Assembly: GCA_018402565.1 (NCBI GenBank)
Contig: JAGYIQ010000002.1
Coordinates: 1-64,000 of the forward strand
DNA: 64,000 nucleotides
Direction of reading: 5' to 3'
Source: Pirellulaceae bacterium
Lineage (GTDB): Bacteria > Planctomycetota > Planctomycetia > Pirellulales > Pirellulaceae
The number at the start of each line of letters is the position of its first letter. Within the stretch, counting starts at the first letter, position 1. The position numbers and the translations under genes are program-made. A model generated the notes under the pieces. The model did not search any database and was not told the DNA's origin. It was given only the letters and a program-made list of their open reading frames with translations. Below are positions 1-9,088 of the stretch, piece by piece.

Positions 1-163
1 AGCCAACGGTGGCGACTTGGGGAGAGGTCGTGACCTTGGCTTGGGGGTCGGCAAGCAACCACGGGGACCAGGTGGTCCAGGTCCGGAAGTCTGCGACCGT
101 TTCGTAGGCTTGGGCGGGGGTACACTGAATTTCGATCGCGCGCGAGATGTCGTAGGCTGGCAT
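1..163 (-). CDS. SRPBCC (polyketide cyclase/START-like) family protein, N-terminal part only
   Basis: The first 54 codons of a gene that runs off the left edge. The ATG is at 163-161 and the reading frame is open to base 1. The protein begins MPAYDISRAIEIQCTPAQAY and continues with VADFRTWTTWSPW, the usual opening of SRPBCC ligand-binding proteins: a first beta strand, then a 'P...Y..V.D...W..WSPW' helix. Family members bind hydrophobic ligands or act as cyclases; no substrate can be inferred here. It lies about 450 bp downstream of the sigma factor gene on the same strand. Confidence 0.7.
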   Translation of the reverse strand, partial: MPAYDISRAIEIQCTPAQAYETVADFRTWTTWSPWLLADPQAKVTTSPQVATVG

Positions 164-378
164 GGATCGGACTTTCGATAAGTGACACGCGGAGACCTGG
201 AACCCGGGCTAGAAACTAGCGGAGACGAGTCGCCTTCTTTTGTAATCGTTTGCGGCTCGATTGTCCAACCGCTGTCTTCCTCTGCGTTCTTCCCGGGGCA
301 CGGGAACACTCGTATTTGCTGATACGCAAATGACAGAATTCACCCTCCGAGGCGAGAGTGGTTACCAAAAAACAGAGA

Positions 379-416
379 GACGGGCGTGTTTGTGGGAGAA
401 ATCAAACACGCCCGTC
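379..416 (-). terminator. Candidate intrinsic terminator of the sigma factor gene
   Basis: A perfect 14-bp inverted repeat (GACGGGCGTGTTTG, 379-392, with its complement at 403-416) with a 10-nt loop. Read on the minus strand it is followed after about six bases by a T6 run (plus-strand A run around 366-372). It lies 200 bp after the stop of the minus-strand sigma gene. The gap before the T run makes it a weaker case than the other terminators in the window. Confidence 0.45.
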
Positions 417-510
417 GTCGGGACAACCTGTGGTGGCCGTCCGGGCCACGGCAGGGTTGTCATAGGGGACTGATTTTCAATTGATGCGGTTATGCATTTT
501 CGCCACGGCT

Positions 511-608
511 TGTGTCGGCCCGTTGGGCCTGACGGTCCATGAAAAAAATGGGGCTGTCTACCGGTGGCTGACGCCACCGGCAGAGGTTATGCCGGCCCGC
601 CGGGCTTG
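511..608 (+). repeat. 98-bp dispersed palindromic repeat, copy 1
   Basis: Aligns without gaps to 6011-6108. It contains the perfect palindrome CCGGTGGCTGACGCCACCGG and, at each end, a copy of a TGTCGGCCC.YCGGGCCT-like motif. A further degenerate piece lies at about 430-465. It sits immediately downstream of the sigma factor stop codon. No ORF in it is credible. Confidence 0.75.
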
Positions 609-619
609 GGGGCGATTGG

Positions 620-2236
620 TTACGCGGTCTCGGCCGTCGAACTCTCGATGGTGGGTTCTTGGCCGTCCAGGAAGCCGACGAGGGTCTTGGAGCGGTACGG
701 TTGTTGGAGTTTCCGCACGGCTTTGGACTCGATTTGTCGCACGCGTTCCCGCGTGACCGAGAAGATCCGGCCGACTTCCTCTAGGGTGTAGCTGTAGCCA
801 TCGGCCAGGCCATACCGCAGTTTCAGGATCTCGCGTTCGCGATAGTTCAGGTGCTCCATGGCCTGTTCGATGCGGATCTTGAGGGCGTGGCGATTGGTTT
901 CAGCCAGCGGATCGGATTCGCCTGGATCTTCCAAAAATTCGCCATAGAAGCTGTCATCGTCACCGATGGGTTGATCCAACGAGAGGGGTTGCCGAGCCAT
1001 CTTGATGACGACTCGAGCTTCTTCCAAATTGATTTTCGCTCGGAGGGCAATTTCTTCGACGGCGGGTTCACGACCCAGTTCATGCACCAAGTCTCGCATG
1101 ACCGCTCGGACTTTGGTCATCGTGTCGATCATGTGGACGGGGACGCGAATGGTGCGACTTTGGTCCGCGATGGCTCGGGTGATGGCTTGGCGGATCCACC
1201 ACGTGGCGTAGGTGGAGAACTTGTAGCCACGAGCGTGTTCGAACTTGTCGACGGCCCGCATCAGGCCCGTATTGCCCTCTTGGATCAGGTCCAAAAAGTT
1301 GAGTCCGCGATTGCGATACTTTTTGGCGATGGACACGACCAAACGCAGGTTGCTGGCGGAGAGCACACGTTTGGCGGCATCGTGTTCCTCCTGCAGAAGT
1401 TTGACCTTATCGATGCGACGTTGCAGATTTTTGGGGCTTTCGCCGGTCTGCTTCAGCAGGTAACGCAAGTGCAAGCGAACCTTTTCGGGGGTCCGCGTCC
1501 CGAAGTACAGCGACGGATCGTTGTCGCGGAGCATGCGGTACATGGTCTGCATTTGATCGTTGATGCGGCAGAGTTGGTCGAAGATGGGGAGCAGGCGATT
1601 GATTCGCAGGTTCATCTCTTCGATCAGCCGAACGGCTTTGTGCCGGCGGCGGCAGAGGCGATGCCAGAGCTGCTTGCGGTCGGCGGGGCACACGCCGCGA
1701 CGACAGGCGGCCTTCCAATCGCGACGATTTTGAGAGATCAAGTTCCGCAGGGTCGCCAGATTGGGGCCGAGTCGCTTCATGATGCGAGCTTTTTCGGCGG
1801 TATTGGTGACCGAGACCTCGATGGTGCGATCCAAGCGTAGTTCGCTGTTGTGCACCTTCTTGAGCAGGTGGTAGGCGCCTTCGATCAAGTAATCGGACGC
1901 CAGGACTTGGTTGCGATAGCGGATTCGAGTCCGCTCGATTTCACGCGCCACAACCACTTCTTCGCGTCGATCCAGCAGGGGGATACGGCCCATTTGCACC
2001 AAGTACATACGGATGGGGTCATCCAGGCCCTCGCCGGCATCTTCGATGTCGTAGCTGGTGATCTCGTCTTCGTCAAACTCCTCCTCGGCCACCGAAGCGG
2101 CCGCGATGACACTCAGTTCGTCCTCGTCACTGCGGTCCAGCGACTTGATCAGCACGGGTGGGATGAGGGGATCGGAGAGCAAGGTGTCGTCAAGTTCAAA
2201 GGAATCAACATCATCTGGGCGACGTTTTTTAGCCAT
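620..2236 (-). CDS. rpoD: RNA polymerase sigma-70 factor, primary type (RpoD/SigA)
   Basis: 538-aa sigma-70 protein that directs RNA polymerase to housekeeping promoters. An acidic N-terminus is followed by region 1.2 ([20 protein letters not shown]), a family-specific non-conserved helical stretch rich in Arg, region 2 ([20 protein letters not shown], then [18 protein letters not shown] and the -10-binding [16 protein letters not shown]), region 3, and region 4 ending in the helix-turn-helix [20 protein letters not shown]. This set of regions is that of a group 1 or 2 sigma factor. Planctomycetes often carry several RpoD-like genes, so whether this is the essential one is an inference. The ATG start is preceded by about 640 bp without another gene. 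Confidence 0.9.
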   Translation of the reverse strand: MAKKRRPDDVDSFELDDTLLSDPLIPPVLIKSLDRSDEDELSVIAAASVAEEEFDEDEITSYDIEDAGEGLDDPIRMYLVQMGRIPLLDRREEVVVAREIERTRIRYRNQVLASDYLIEGAYHLLKKVHNSELRLDRTIEVSVTNTAEKARIMKRLGPNLATLRNLISQNRRDWKAACRRGVCPADRKQLWHRLCRRRHKAVRLIEEMNLRINRLLPIFDQLCRINDQMQTMYRMLRDNDPSLYFGTRTPEKVRLHLRYLLKQTGESPKNLQRRIDKVKLLQEEHDAAKRVLSASNLRLVVSIAKKYRNRGLNFLDLIQEGNTGLMRAVDKFEHARGYKFSTYATWWIRQAITRAIADQSRTIRVPVHMIDTMTKVRAVMRDLVHELGREPAVEEIALRAKINLEEARVVIKMARQPLSLDQPIGDDDSFYGEFLEDPGESDPLAETNRHALKIRIEQAMEHLNYREREILKLRYGLADGYSYTLEEVGRIFSVTRERVRQIESKAVRKLQQPYRSKTLVGFLDGQEPTIESSTAETA

Positions 2237-2872
2237 CTATGCTTTTTCTCCCGAAGCAACGAATGGTGAGTGGGTGGGACCACGAAAAGTGGCGGGAAGG
2301 TCCAAGCCAGGCGGGAAACCTCGGTCGGCGATCTGTTTTCGGTTGGCAATGGGTCTTGGCCAGCAACCAAACGCGGTCAAAACCGATCGTTCTGACTGCG
2401 TTGCATTGATAGCCGCGACTCGCTCTCACTTGCATCCCTGCATCGACATCCCTGGTTGAACTTCCTGTCCTACTTTGCCGTCCACCGAGCCGGCTCGTCG
2501 GGGCGACGAGGGGCGGCCGAGGTTCAATAGCTGGACTTCCGCTACTCTCTCACCAGCAACTGGCGGGCCAAAGGCTTCAAACCACGGGAAATCGGCCCGA
2601 AACCCTGGGAAACTGGCCGCAAAGCCAGCACTTCCGCTTCCGTGAGAATTATTGCGCTGTCGAGTTCCAAAAGCAAATGCGGTTTTTTTGGGACACTTGA
2701 TCGCGAAATGAAACACTCGATTGAACGATTTTGCCTTAGTCGGCACCTGAAACGGCGCCTGGGTCGGCACTTGAAACGGCAATCGTGGGTGGCCCTGATT
2801 GTCCCGTTCAACGGAGCGCCGTGGTCTGATAGGATCGGGTCTTTGGGGGAAGAACGTGCAGCGGAGAGACGG
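2237..2872. other. Divergent intergenic region with a short direct repeat
   Basis: Space between the divergently transcribed sigma gene and the gene starting at 2873; promoters for both must lie here. The only structure seen is an 18-bp direct repeat with one mismatch, GTCGGCAC[C/T]TGAAACGGC, at 2739-2756 and 2763-2780 (24-bp period). ORFs here on either strand look like composition artefacts. Confidence 0.5.
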
Positions 2873-3619
2873 ATGGCTGGCGACGACCTGGGCTCGGCGA
2901 GTGGATCGGCAGGGATGGGTGGTCCCGATCGAGCAGCGGGGGTAGTGCGGACCCGAGTGGTCCGCCTGCGGCCGGTCGATCCTGCGCCCCGAGGGCCGTC
3001 GCGGCAACGTGGTCGGTGGGTCTCGCGGATCGTATTTTTTGCGGTGTTTTTCGGCCTGTTTTGGCTGTTGACGCGGTTGCCGGCACTATTCGATGCCGCT
3101 GGATTGAATCGAGTCCCGGTGTCGGGGCGGGTCTGGATCGATGGTGAACCTGCGACCACCGTGCGGCTGGTGTTTGTCCCACTGGAACGCAGTTTTGATC
3201 AGTCGCTGCAACCGATTGCGGTGGCCACGACGGACGAGCGTGGGCGGTTTCGACTCCGCGATTTACAGGGCAAACTGGGGGCCGCGCGCGGCAGACACTT
3301 GGTCTTTGCGGTGATGCCGGTGAAGGGTCTAGCGGTGGAAGGAGCTTCTCCAGATTCGGCCGATCGGGCCGAGGGGGCAGGTGAGCTGGTGCCTGACCCA
3401 TTGCTCTGGCCGGGGACTTGGGGCGAGCCAGGCGGTGTGGGCGCGGAATTTGGGGCTTTGGGCGGTGAGGATGGGTTTGATCCTTGGCGAGACGCTAGCG
3501 ATCTGGTAGGATATTGGGTACAGCCGAACACCCTACGAGGAGAAGTAGCGGTGCCGTTGTTGGGCATTGATGACTTGGAATTGAATTGGGGCCGCCGATC
3601 GACTCATGAGAACCCTTGA
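2873..3619 (+). CDS. Membrane-anchored protein with carboxypeptidase-regulatory-like (Ig-fold) domain
   Basis: 248 aa from the ATG at 2873, chosen because GGAGA lies 8-12 bases upstream; the frame is open further 5' but that part is implausible protein. An Arg-rich cytoplasmic segment precedes one transmembrane helix (IVFFAVFFGLFWLLTRLPAL, about residues 50-70). Then comes a beta-sandwich of the planctomycete 'regulatory-like' type: VPVSGRVWIDGEPATTVRLV, VFVPLE and TTDERGRFRLRDL. Such domains are non-catalytic and probably face the periplasm. The stop codon is directly followed by the ATG of the next gene (TGA-ATG), so the two form an operon. No specific function is known. Confidence 0.65.
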   Translation: MAGDDLGSASGSAGMGGPDRAAGVVRTRVVRLRPVDPAPRGPSRQRGRWVSRIVFFAVFFGLFWLLTRLPALFDAAGLNRVPVSGRVWIDGEPATTVRLVFVPLERSFDQSLQPIAVATTDERGRFRLRDLQGKLGAARGRHLVFAVMPVKGLAVEGASPDSADRAEGAGELVPDPLLWPGTWGEPGGVGAEFGALGGEDGFDPWRDASDLVGYWVQPNTLRGEVAVPLLGIDDLELNWGRRSTHENP

Positions 3620-4048
3620 ATGAGCCAACGATACGACCAATCACTGACCTTGCAGCCTGGCGTGGTTAGTGACTTATCTTCTGTCCCAGCCGATACAAGC
3701 CGAAATACTGGGGTTGTGAGCCGTGCTCCCTCGTCGTCCGATTCTTTGTTGTTGCAAGACGCCGCCTTGAAGGCCGCAGGATTTGAGGCGGACGGTGGGG
3801 CGTTTGAGGCGGACGGTGGGGCGGACGGTGGGGCGCTGGTGGGCTCCCAAGCCATGGTGGCCGCGAGTCGCGGGCGGGGAGCTGCGGTGAGTCGGCCGGA
3901 TTTTTATGGCCGAGGGACGCGGCATGCGGCACGACGCGGTTGGTTGGCTTGGGCTTTCCTGGACAGTTACTCCTGGCGAGCCATCTTGCTGATGTTGTCG
4001 TTCTTGGCGTTCGGCTTGGTTGTCAGCAGCTTTGTTCTCTCTCTGTGA
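3620..4048 (+). CDS. Small tail-anchored membrane protein, function unknown
   Basis: 142 aa. Its ATG follows the upstream stop codon without a gap, indicating coupled expression. The N-terminal half is low complexity with a short repeat (FEADGGA, twice, then DGGA). A basic segment (RGRGAAVSRPDFYGRGTRHA) and one C-terminal helix (AILLMLSFLAFGLVVSSFVL) follow. It resembles no family I recognise. The last 26 bases overlap the 3' end of recJ, which is transcribed toward it. Confidence 0.55.
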   Translation: MSQRYDQSLTLQPGVVSDLSSVPADTSRNTGVVSRAPSSSDSLLLQDAALKAAGFEADGGAFEADGGADGGALVGSQAMVAASRGRGAAVSRPDFYGRGTRHAARRGWLAWAFLDSYSWRAILLMLSFLAFGLVVSSFVLSL

Positions 4049-5831
4049 CTCCGGCGGGGATGGCGGCGGGACGCCAATCCACCAACTGCATTTCGACTCG
4101 TTTGTAGCCACGGAATTCGTTGATCACGGGTCGGTAGGCCACATCGACTAGGCCGTCGTGGCCGACGATGTCTTCGATCCAATCGCTTTTCCCGAAAGCC
4201 ACGGCTCGGAATTGGTACTTGTCCTGCTTGACTTGGACGGACAGGTGCCGGTCGCCGCTGCCCATGGGCTTGGGATCGATCAACTGGACTTCGGTGGAAC
4301 ACAGTACGGGCACGGGATTTCCTTGGCCAAAAGGTGCCATTTTTTCGATTTGCGAGAGCGTGTCCAACGTCAGTTGATGCAGTGAGGCTTCGGCATCGAT
4401 CTGCAGTGGCCGGCGACGCGGTCGTTCGGCGACTTGTGTGCGGATGTAGTCCCAGAGGGCTTCGCGAAAGGCGGGCACATTTTCGCTGCGGATCTGCAGT
4501 CCAGCCGCTGCGCGATGGCCGCCGAACCCCTCCAAGTGTTCCTGGCAGGCCGCCAGGGCCGCGTAGAGATCAAAATCGCTGCCGCCGTTGCGGCAGGAGC
4601 CGGTGCCGGGCTTGGCACCGGTGGGGTCCAACGAGATCAGGACGGTGGGCAATCCGTATTTTTCGGCCAGTCGGCCGGCGACGATGCCGATCACGCCGAC
4701 GTGCCAATTGGGATCGGCCAAGACGATGGCGGGATCTTGCTGCGGATCAAAGTCCTCCTGTAACGTTTTCTTGGCAGCGTTGTAAATCTTACGATCCAAG
4801 CTGTCACGGCTGACGTTGAGTTGATGGATGTAGTCGGCCAGGGCGGAGGCGCGAGTTTTATCGCCGGTGACCATCAACTCGATGGCCAGAGCGGCTTGTC
4901 CCAGTCGCCCGGCCGCGTTGAGTCGCGGGGCCAGGGTGAAGCCGATGTCGTCGGAGCGGAGGCTGGCCTTTTCATCCAGTTGGGTGACCCGCATCAGTTG
5001 CTGCAGCCCCAGGCCTGGGTCGTTTTTCAAGCAGGCGACCCCGTAGTGGACCAGGATGCGATTTTCGCCGACCAAGGGGACGACGTCGGCGACGGTGCCA
5101 ATCGCGGCCCAGCCGATCGCGGTCATGAGGAACTGCCGCATGACCGGTGTGACTCGCGGGGCACTGCCGTCTGGGTTGGGGCCGCTGGTCTCGCGGGCGG
5201 CGACTTGGCACAGCGCCCAGGCGACTTTGAGTGCCACGCCGGCTCCCGAGAGGGCTGTGAGCAGCGGGTGGCAGCCAGGTAGGCCGGGATGGACGATCGC
5301 CGCGGCTTCGGGCAGCGAGTCGGCCATCGTGTGATGGTCGGTCACGATCAGCTGGATGCCCAACCGAGCGGCCTCGGCGGCCGCCGCTAGACTGGCGATT
5401 CCGCAGTCGACCGTGACGATGACTTGGGCCCCCTTTTTATGCAGCGTCTGCACGGCTGCGACGCTCAAACCGTAGCCATCCTCCAAGCGGTTGGGGACGT
5501 GATAACGAGGGGTGGCCCCCAGGGTCTGTAGGCAGCGGTAGAGGATCGCGGTGGCGGTCATGCCGTCGGCGTCATAATCGCCGTAGATCCAGATTTTCTG
5601 GTCCGAGCGGAACGCCCCCCAGAGGATCTCGGCGGCGGCCATGGCCCCTGGCAGGTCGCTCGGATCACGCAGGTCGGACAAGCGAAACTCGAGGAACTGG
5701 CGGACCGCTTCTCGCTCGGTGATTCCCCGGGCCACCAACAGTTGGGCGAGGATCGGGGAGAGGCCATGCACGGCTTCCAAGGCGGCGATTGCTGTGCGAT
5801 CGTGGGCCACAAACTGCCAGGGTCGTTCCAT
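4023..5831 (-). CDS. recJ: Single-stranded-DNA-specific 5'-3' exonuclease RecJ
   Basis: 602 aa, slightly longer than E. coli RecJ (577). DHH-family Mn/Mg nuclease that degrades 5'-ended single strands in RecF-pathway recombination and mismatch repair. Catalytic motifs are present: DYDADG (85-90), DCG (142-144) and DHH (165-167). The DHHA1 domain motif GGHRAAAG lies near residue 435, followed by the C-terminal OB fold (NPVPVLCSTEVQ onward). The ATG start gives the usual N-terminal W.....D onset. It converges tail-to-tail with the small membrane protein gene. Confidence 0.95.
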   Translation of the reverse strand: MERPWQFVAHDRTAIAALEAVHGLSPILAQLLVARGITEREAVRQFLEFRLSDLRDPSDLPGAMAAAEILWGAFRSDQKIWIYGDYDADGMTATAILYRCLQTLGATPRYHVPNRLEDGYGLSVAAVQTLHKKGAQVIVTVDCGIASLAAAAEAARLGIQLIVTDHHTMADSLPEAAAIVHPGLPGCHPLLTALSGAGVALKVAWALCQVAARETSGPNPDGSAPRVTPVMRQFLMTAIGWAAIGTVADVVPLVGENRILVHYGVACLKNDPGLGLQQLMRVTQLDEKASLRSDDIGFTLAPRLNAAGRLGQAALAIELMVTGDKTRASALADYIHQLNVSRDSLDRKIYNAAKKTLQEDFDPQQDPAIVLADPNWHVGVIGIVAGRLAEKYGLPTVLISLDPTGAKPGTGSCRNGGSDFDLYAALAACQEHLEGFGGHRAAAGLQIRSENVPAFREALWDYIRTQVAERPRRRPLQIDAEASLHQLTLDTLSQIEKMAPFGQGNPVPVLCSTEVQLIDPKPMGSGDRHLSVQVKQDKYQFRAVAFGKSDWIEDIVGHDGLVDVAYRPVINEFRGYKRVEMQLVDWRPAAIPAGVTEREQSC

Positions 5832-6010
5832 CGGTACAATCCGTTGTGGTGAGAGTGAGAGTTCCGTAACCGGAGTTGATTTGAGGCTGCCGGCTCAATA
5901 TAACATTTTCGCGAACCCTCGTCCCATAGGCCCTCCGCCCCTTTTTTTGCTGCTCGCTCCCCAATCTTTTTGCCAAGAATTTTTCTGCCTCTGCCGTCCC
6001 GTCGCGTATT

Positions 6011-6108
6011 TGTGTCGGCCCTCCGGGCCTCATGAGCCACTTGAACAGTAGGCATCCCACCGGTGGCTGACGCCACCGGCAGGGGTTGTGCCGGCCCTCC
6101 GGGCCTCA
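6011..6108 (+). repeat. 98-bp dispersed palindromic repeat, copy 2
   Basis: Same length and register as 511-608: TGTGTCGGCCC at the left, the palindrome CCGGTGGCTGACGCCACCGG in the middle and GCCGGCCCTCCGGGCCT at the right. The least similar part is the spacer before the palindrome. It occupies the gap between recJ (starting at 5831, read leftward) and yidD (ending at 6266). The rest of this 430-bp gap shows no gene. Confidence 0.75.
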
Positions 6109-6265
6109 GAGCAGGCGGCTGGGTTCGGCGGGCAGCTTGAGGCAGCGGTTTGTCAATCAAGAAAGAAAGGCAAAGAACCAAGAACCAAGAACCTTTCTCG
6201 CTTCACCCGCCCTGCATTCGAGTATGACTTCGATTGGCTTGTTAGATGATGTTATTTTTTTAATT

Positions 6266-6496
6266 TCACCTCAGCGGGTCGGGGCCGCCGCGAGAGAAGG
6301 GATGGCAGCGGAGGATGCGTTTGGCGGCGAGGCAGCCGCCGCGGAGGAGTCCGTACTTGGCGATGGCTTGACGAGCGTATTGGCTGCAGGTGGGATGGAA
6401 GCGGCAGCTGCCGGGGTACCAATGACTCATGGTCACTTGGTAAAAACGGATCAACCAATCGGCAACTTGGCGGGGCCAGAGGCGGACGTTAGTCAC
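6266..6496 (-). CDS. yidD: Membrane protein insertion efficiency factor YidD
   Basis: 76 aa with the family signature [13 protein letters not shown] (29-41) followed by the usual G...G...A..R..RCHP.S.GG.DP pattern ([20 protein letters not shown]). YidD assists YidC-dependent membrane protein insertion at the inner membrane. In many bacteria it sits in the rpmH-rnpA-yidC cluster; here it is instead downstream of tsaE. The GTG start at 6496 overlaps the tsaE stop by 8 bp, so translation is probably coupled. Confidence 0.92.
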   Translation of the reverse strand: MTNVRLWPRQVADWLIRFYQVTMSHWYPGSCRFHPTCSQYARQAIAKYGLLRGGCLAAKRILRCHPFSRGGPDPLR

Positions 6497-6986
6497 GGCG
6501 AGGTTCCTCGGTGCCGGACCAAGGAGGGGCGTCGAGGAGGGGCTGCATATTGTCCGAGCTACTCGAGCAGACTAGCCGCCGAGTATTGTGGTCAACGATG
6601 TCGACAACCAGACAAAAATGGTCGGGAGGCAACGCGTCGCGAATCTTGTCGCCCCATTCGATCAGGATCAAACCGTCTTGAACAAACAGCTCCTCCGCAC
6701 CCAAATCCCAGAACTCGGCGGTGCTGTTCAATCGGTAGGCATCCAAGTGATGCAACGTCCGACTGCCTTCGTATGTCTGCCACAACGTAAACGTGGGACT
6801 GGTGACCTCCCCAGCGGCCACGCCCAGTCCTTGGGCGATGCCGCGGACCAGCAAGGATTTGCCGGCCCCCAAGGTGCCCTCGAGCGAGACGATCGCACCC
6901 CCGGGTAAATGCTGGGCCAGCCACCGACCCAGCTCGAGGGTCTGGTCTGGGGAATGTGACGTCCAAAGGAGCGTTGAGGCAGACAT
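6489..6986 (-). CDS. tsaE: tRNA threonylcarbamoyladenosine biosynthesis ATPase TsaE
   Basis: 165 aa, the usual size. TsaE is the ATPase of the TsaB-TsaD-TsaE complex that makes t6A37 in ANN-decoding tRNAs. Walker A GTLGAGKS (37-44), [12 protein letters not shown], the HHLDAYRL motif and [10 protein letters not shown] are all intact. The C-terminal tail after [12 protein letters not shown] is poorly conserved. It overlaps yidD by 8 bp. Confidence 0.93.
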   Translation of the reverse strand: MSASTLLWTSHSPDQTLELGRWLAQHLPGGAIVSLEGTLGAGKSLLVRGIAQGLGVAAGEVTSPTFTLWQTYEGSRTLHHLDAYRLNSTAEFWDLGAEELFVQDGLILIEWGDKIRDALPPDHFCLVVDIVDHNTRRLVCSSSSDNMQPLLDAPPWSGTEEPRRD

Positions 6987-7095
6987 GGGTTAAGTTCGGA
7001 ACGCGGACGGTGATCGAGGCAGCGTGCTGGAGACACGCAGCGGCCGGCGACAAGCGGCCATGCCGCCCCAAGTTAGCAAAGCACCGCGGGACTGG

Positions 7096-8946
7096 CTAGC
7101 GCTGCGTGGGTGGCGCGATGCGGAGCCGCAGGCCACGGGGCAGCGGATCGGTGGGGCGGTAGCGGCCTTCCAGCAGTTCGTAGTTCCATTGATACAGCGT
7201 CAGGTAGTGGCTGGCTTGGTCCAAGTACTCGCCCGCCAACTGAAACAGCGACTCGCCGCCTTCGGTCACAATCCACTCGGTGGACGAAGCCGTTCCCGCT
7301 GAGTTAGCGAAGTCGGGGGTTGGCGTCACGTGTGGTGGCAGGTCGGGGGCAGCTTCGAGGACGGATCGCCGCAGCCTCGACGGCTCGGTGGGGGCCCGTG
7401 GGAACGAGTTGGTTGCCGTCGTGGGCGATGTTGGCAAGTTTGACGAGGGTGACGATGGGACTTCGTCCGCGAACGCGACCGGTTGCACGGTGCCGTGGTC
7501 AGCGGCCAGCGGTGCGGTGGGTGCGGCTGCGACCAGGTCGGGATAGACAAACTCGAACATCTCAGCCGGCAGGACCATCAACTGGGCACCCGGCGGGAAC
7601 TGGCCCGCTGCGTCTGCTCGGCGGTGATTCAACTGCAAAATCGCCAACCCATACCGCTCGTCGCCGTACAGTTGCCGCGACAAATCCAGCAGTGAAACGC
7701 CAGCGGGCAAGGGCACGCGACGCATGGCGGCCTTCAACTGGTCGACCGTGAAGGCAGGCCCAGCGACGCGGTTCTCGGGAGCCGGTTGCGATACCGCCAC
7801 AGTCGCATCGCTCGAGCGCACGGAGGACGGCGTGCGAAGGGTGCCTGCCTCGATCGGCAAACTTGGAGTCGGCAAGCTTGGAGTAGTTACGCTTGGCGCT
7901 GGCAAGGTCGGGGTCGTTACGCTTGGAGTCGGCAAGCTCGGTGTCGTTACGCTTGGTGTTGGCAAGGTCGGGGGCGTTACGCTTGGTGTTGGCAAACTTG
8001 GCGTTGGCAAACTTGGCGTTGGCAAGCTCATTGCCGTAGCGCCGGGCGCCGGCAAACTTGCTGCCGTTGAGTTGGGTGCCGGCAGGGCAAGCGTTTGCGG
8101 TTGTGTCGTGGGTAAACCGGTCGTGGGTAAACCGGGCGTGGGCAAACCGGTCGTGGGCAAACCGGTCGTGGGTAGCGTTGGTGGTGCCGAGTCAACTCCA
8201 ACGGTTGGATCGGTCGCTGGGGTCACCGTGACGACCGTCGTCATGCGGTTCCCCAGAGCCTCGGGGAGAGCGCCGGACGGGGGATCCAACTTAGCTTCAT
8301 TTACTGCATTTTCTACATTTGCATCAAATGTGCGTTCCGTGCCCGCCGCCGGCTCCTCGGAGACTCGTTCGGGTATTTCTCGGACGGTCGGCAAACCGCT
8401 GGGGAGTTGCGGCCAGGCGGGGTTGGGAAGCCGACTTGGATTGCTCGTCGGATTCAGGCCCATGGCGTCCGCAGAATCTGCCCTGGGGGGGAGCGTTGGC
8501 GGGTCGGGCGTTGGCAGCGACTGCGACTCGACGTCCCGCGGCGATAGCGTGGGAGGGGAGGCGGGCTCGTTGTCGCCGACGTTGTCCGAGCCCAGCGGCA
8601 GGCTGGGATCGGCCGTGGCGATGCGGATGCCGCCCGTCATGCCTCCCAGCCATTCGGCGAGGCGCTCGGGGGCCATGGGGCGAAGTTCGCCCAGGTCTAC
8701 CATTTCGTTCGATTCAACGCGTGGCAGCGGAACGAGGGGGGGTAGCCTGGTCGGCACCAGCACATTGTCATTGCCGATGGTGAAGACATTCACGGGTTGG
8801 GTCAGCAGATGCTCTTCGTGCCCATCCCAGACGGTGCGAGCCTTGAGGTACACGGTCAGGACAAGGATTGCCAGCAGCCCGACGAGTACCAGCAACCCGA
8901 GCGTCGCTTCTCTTGCCATTCGTCGATCGAGCGACTCGGATTCCAT
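7096..8946 (-). CDS. LysM-domain membrane protein with long Pro/Thr/Ser repeat linker
   Basis: About 616 aa from the ATG at 8946 (MESESLDRRMAREATLGLLV). The frame stays open to 9045, but the upstream part lacks protein character. One N-terminal transmembrane helix (LGLLVLVGLLAILVLTVYLK) is followed by a very long low-complexity linker with LPTPSVTTP-type and LPTTGLP-type repeats. A LysM-like segment comes next (LPAGVSLLDLSRQLYGDERY), and a second one at the C-terminus (TEGGESLFQLAGEYLDQASH). LysM binds GlcNAc-containing glycans, so a periplasmic cell-wall role is likely. The linker DNA is minisatellite-like and probably length-variable. Confidence 0.75.
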   Translation of the reverse strand: MESESLDRRMAREATLGLLVLVGLLAILVLTVYLKARTVWDGHEEHLLTQPVNVFTIGNDNVLVPTRLPPLVPLPRVESNEMVDLGELRPMAPERLAEWLGGMTGGIRIATADPSLPLGSDNVGDNEPASPPTLSPRDVESQSLPTPDPPTLPPRADSADAMGLNPTSNPSRLPNPAWPQLPSGLPTVREIPERVSEEPAAGTERTFDANVENAVNEAKLDPPSGALPEALGNRMTTVVTVTPATDPTVGVDSAPPTLPTTGLPTTGLPTPGLPTTGLPTTQPQTLALPAPNSTAASLPAPGATAMSLPTPSLPTPSLPTPSVTPPTLPTPSVTTPSLPTPSVTTPTLPAPSVTTPSLPTPSLPIEAGTLRTPSSVRSSDATVAVSQPAPENRVAGPAFTVDQLKAAMRRVPLPAGVSLLDLSRQLYGDERYGLAILQLNHRRADAAGQFPPGAQLMVLPAEMFEFVYPDLVAAAPTAPLAADHGTVQPVAFADEVPSSPSSNLPTSPTTATNSFPRAPTEPSRLRRSVLEAAPDLPPHVTPTPDFANSAGTASSTEWIVTEGGESLFQLAGEYLDQASHYLTLYQWNYELLEGRYRPTDPLPRGLRLRIAPPTQR

Positions 8947-9088
8947 ACGTGCGCTTCCGTGCGATAACAGTGACCGCCGGCGATATGGCCGTCGGGCGCT
9001 GCAAAGGTTGCCAGCAGGCCGGTCCTTGGCCTGCGAGCGTATCATAGGGCATGTCGCCAGAACGGCAAAGATGAAAAAACCGAGTCGT

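Noticed and set aside
2426-3159. Overlapping minus-strand frames between the sigma gene and the regulatory-like membrane protein
   Set aside because: Arg/Pro-rich products typical of antisense or intergenic GC-rich DNA, with no motif.
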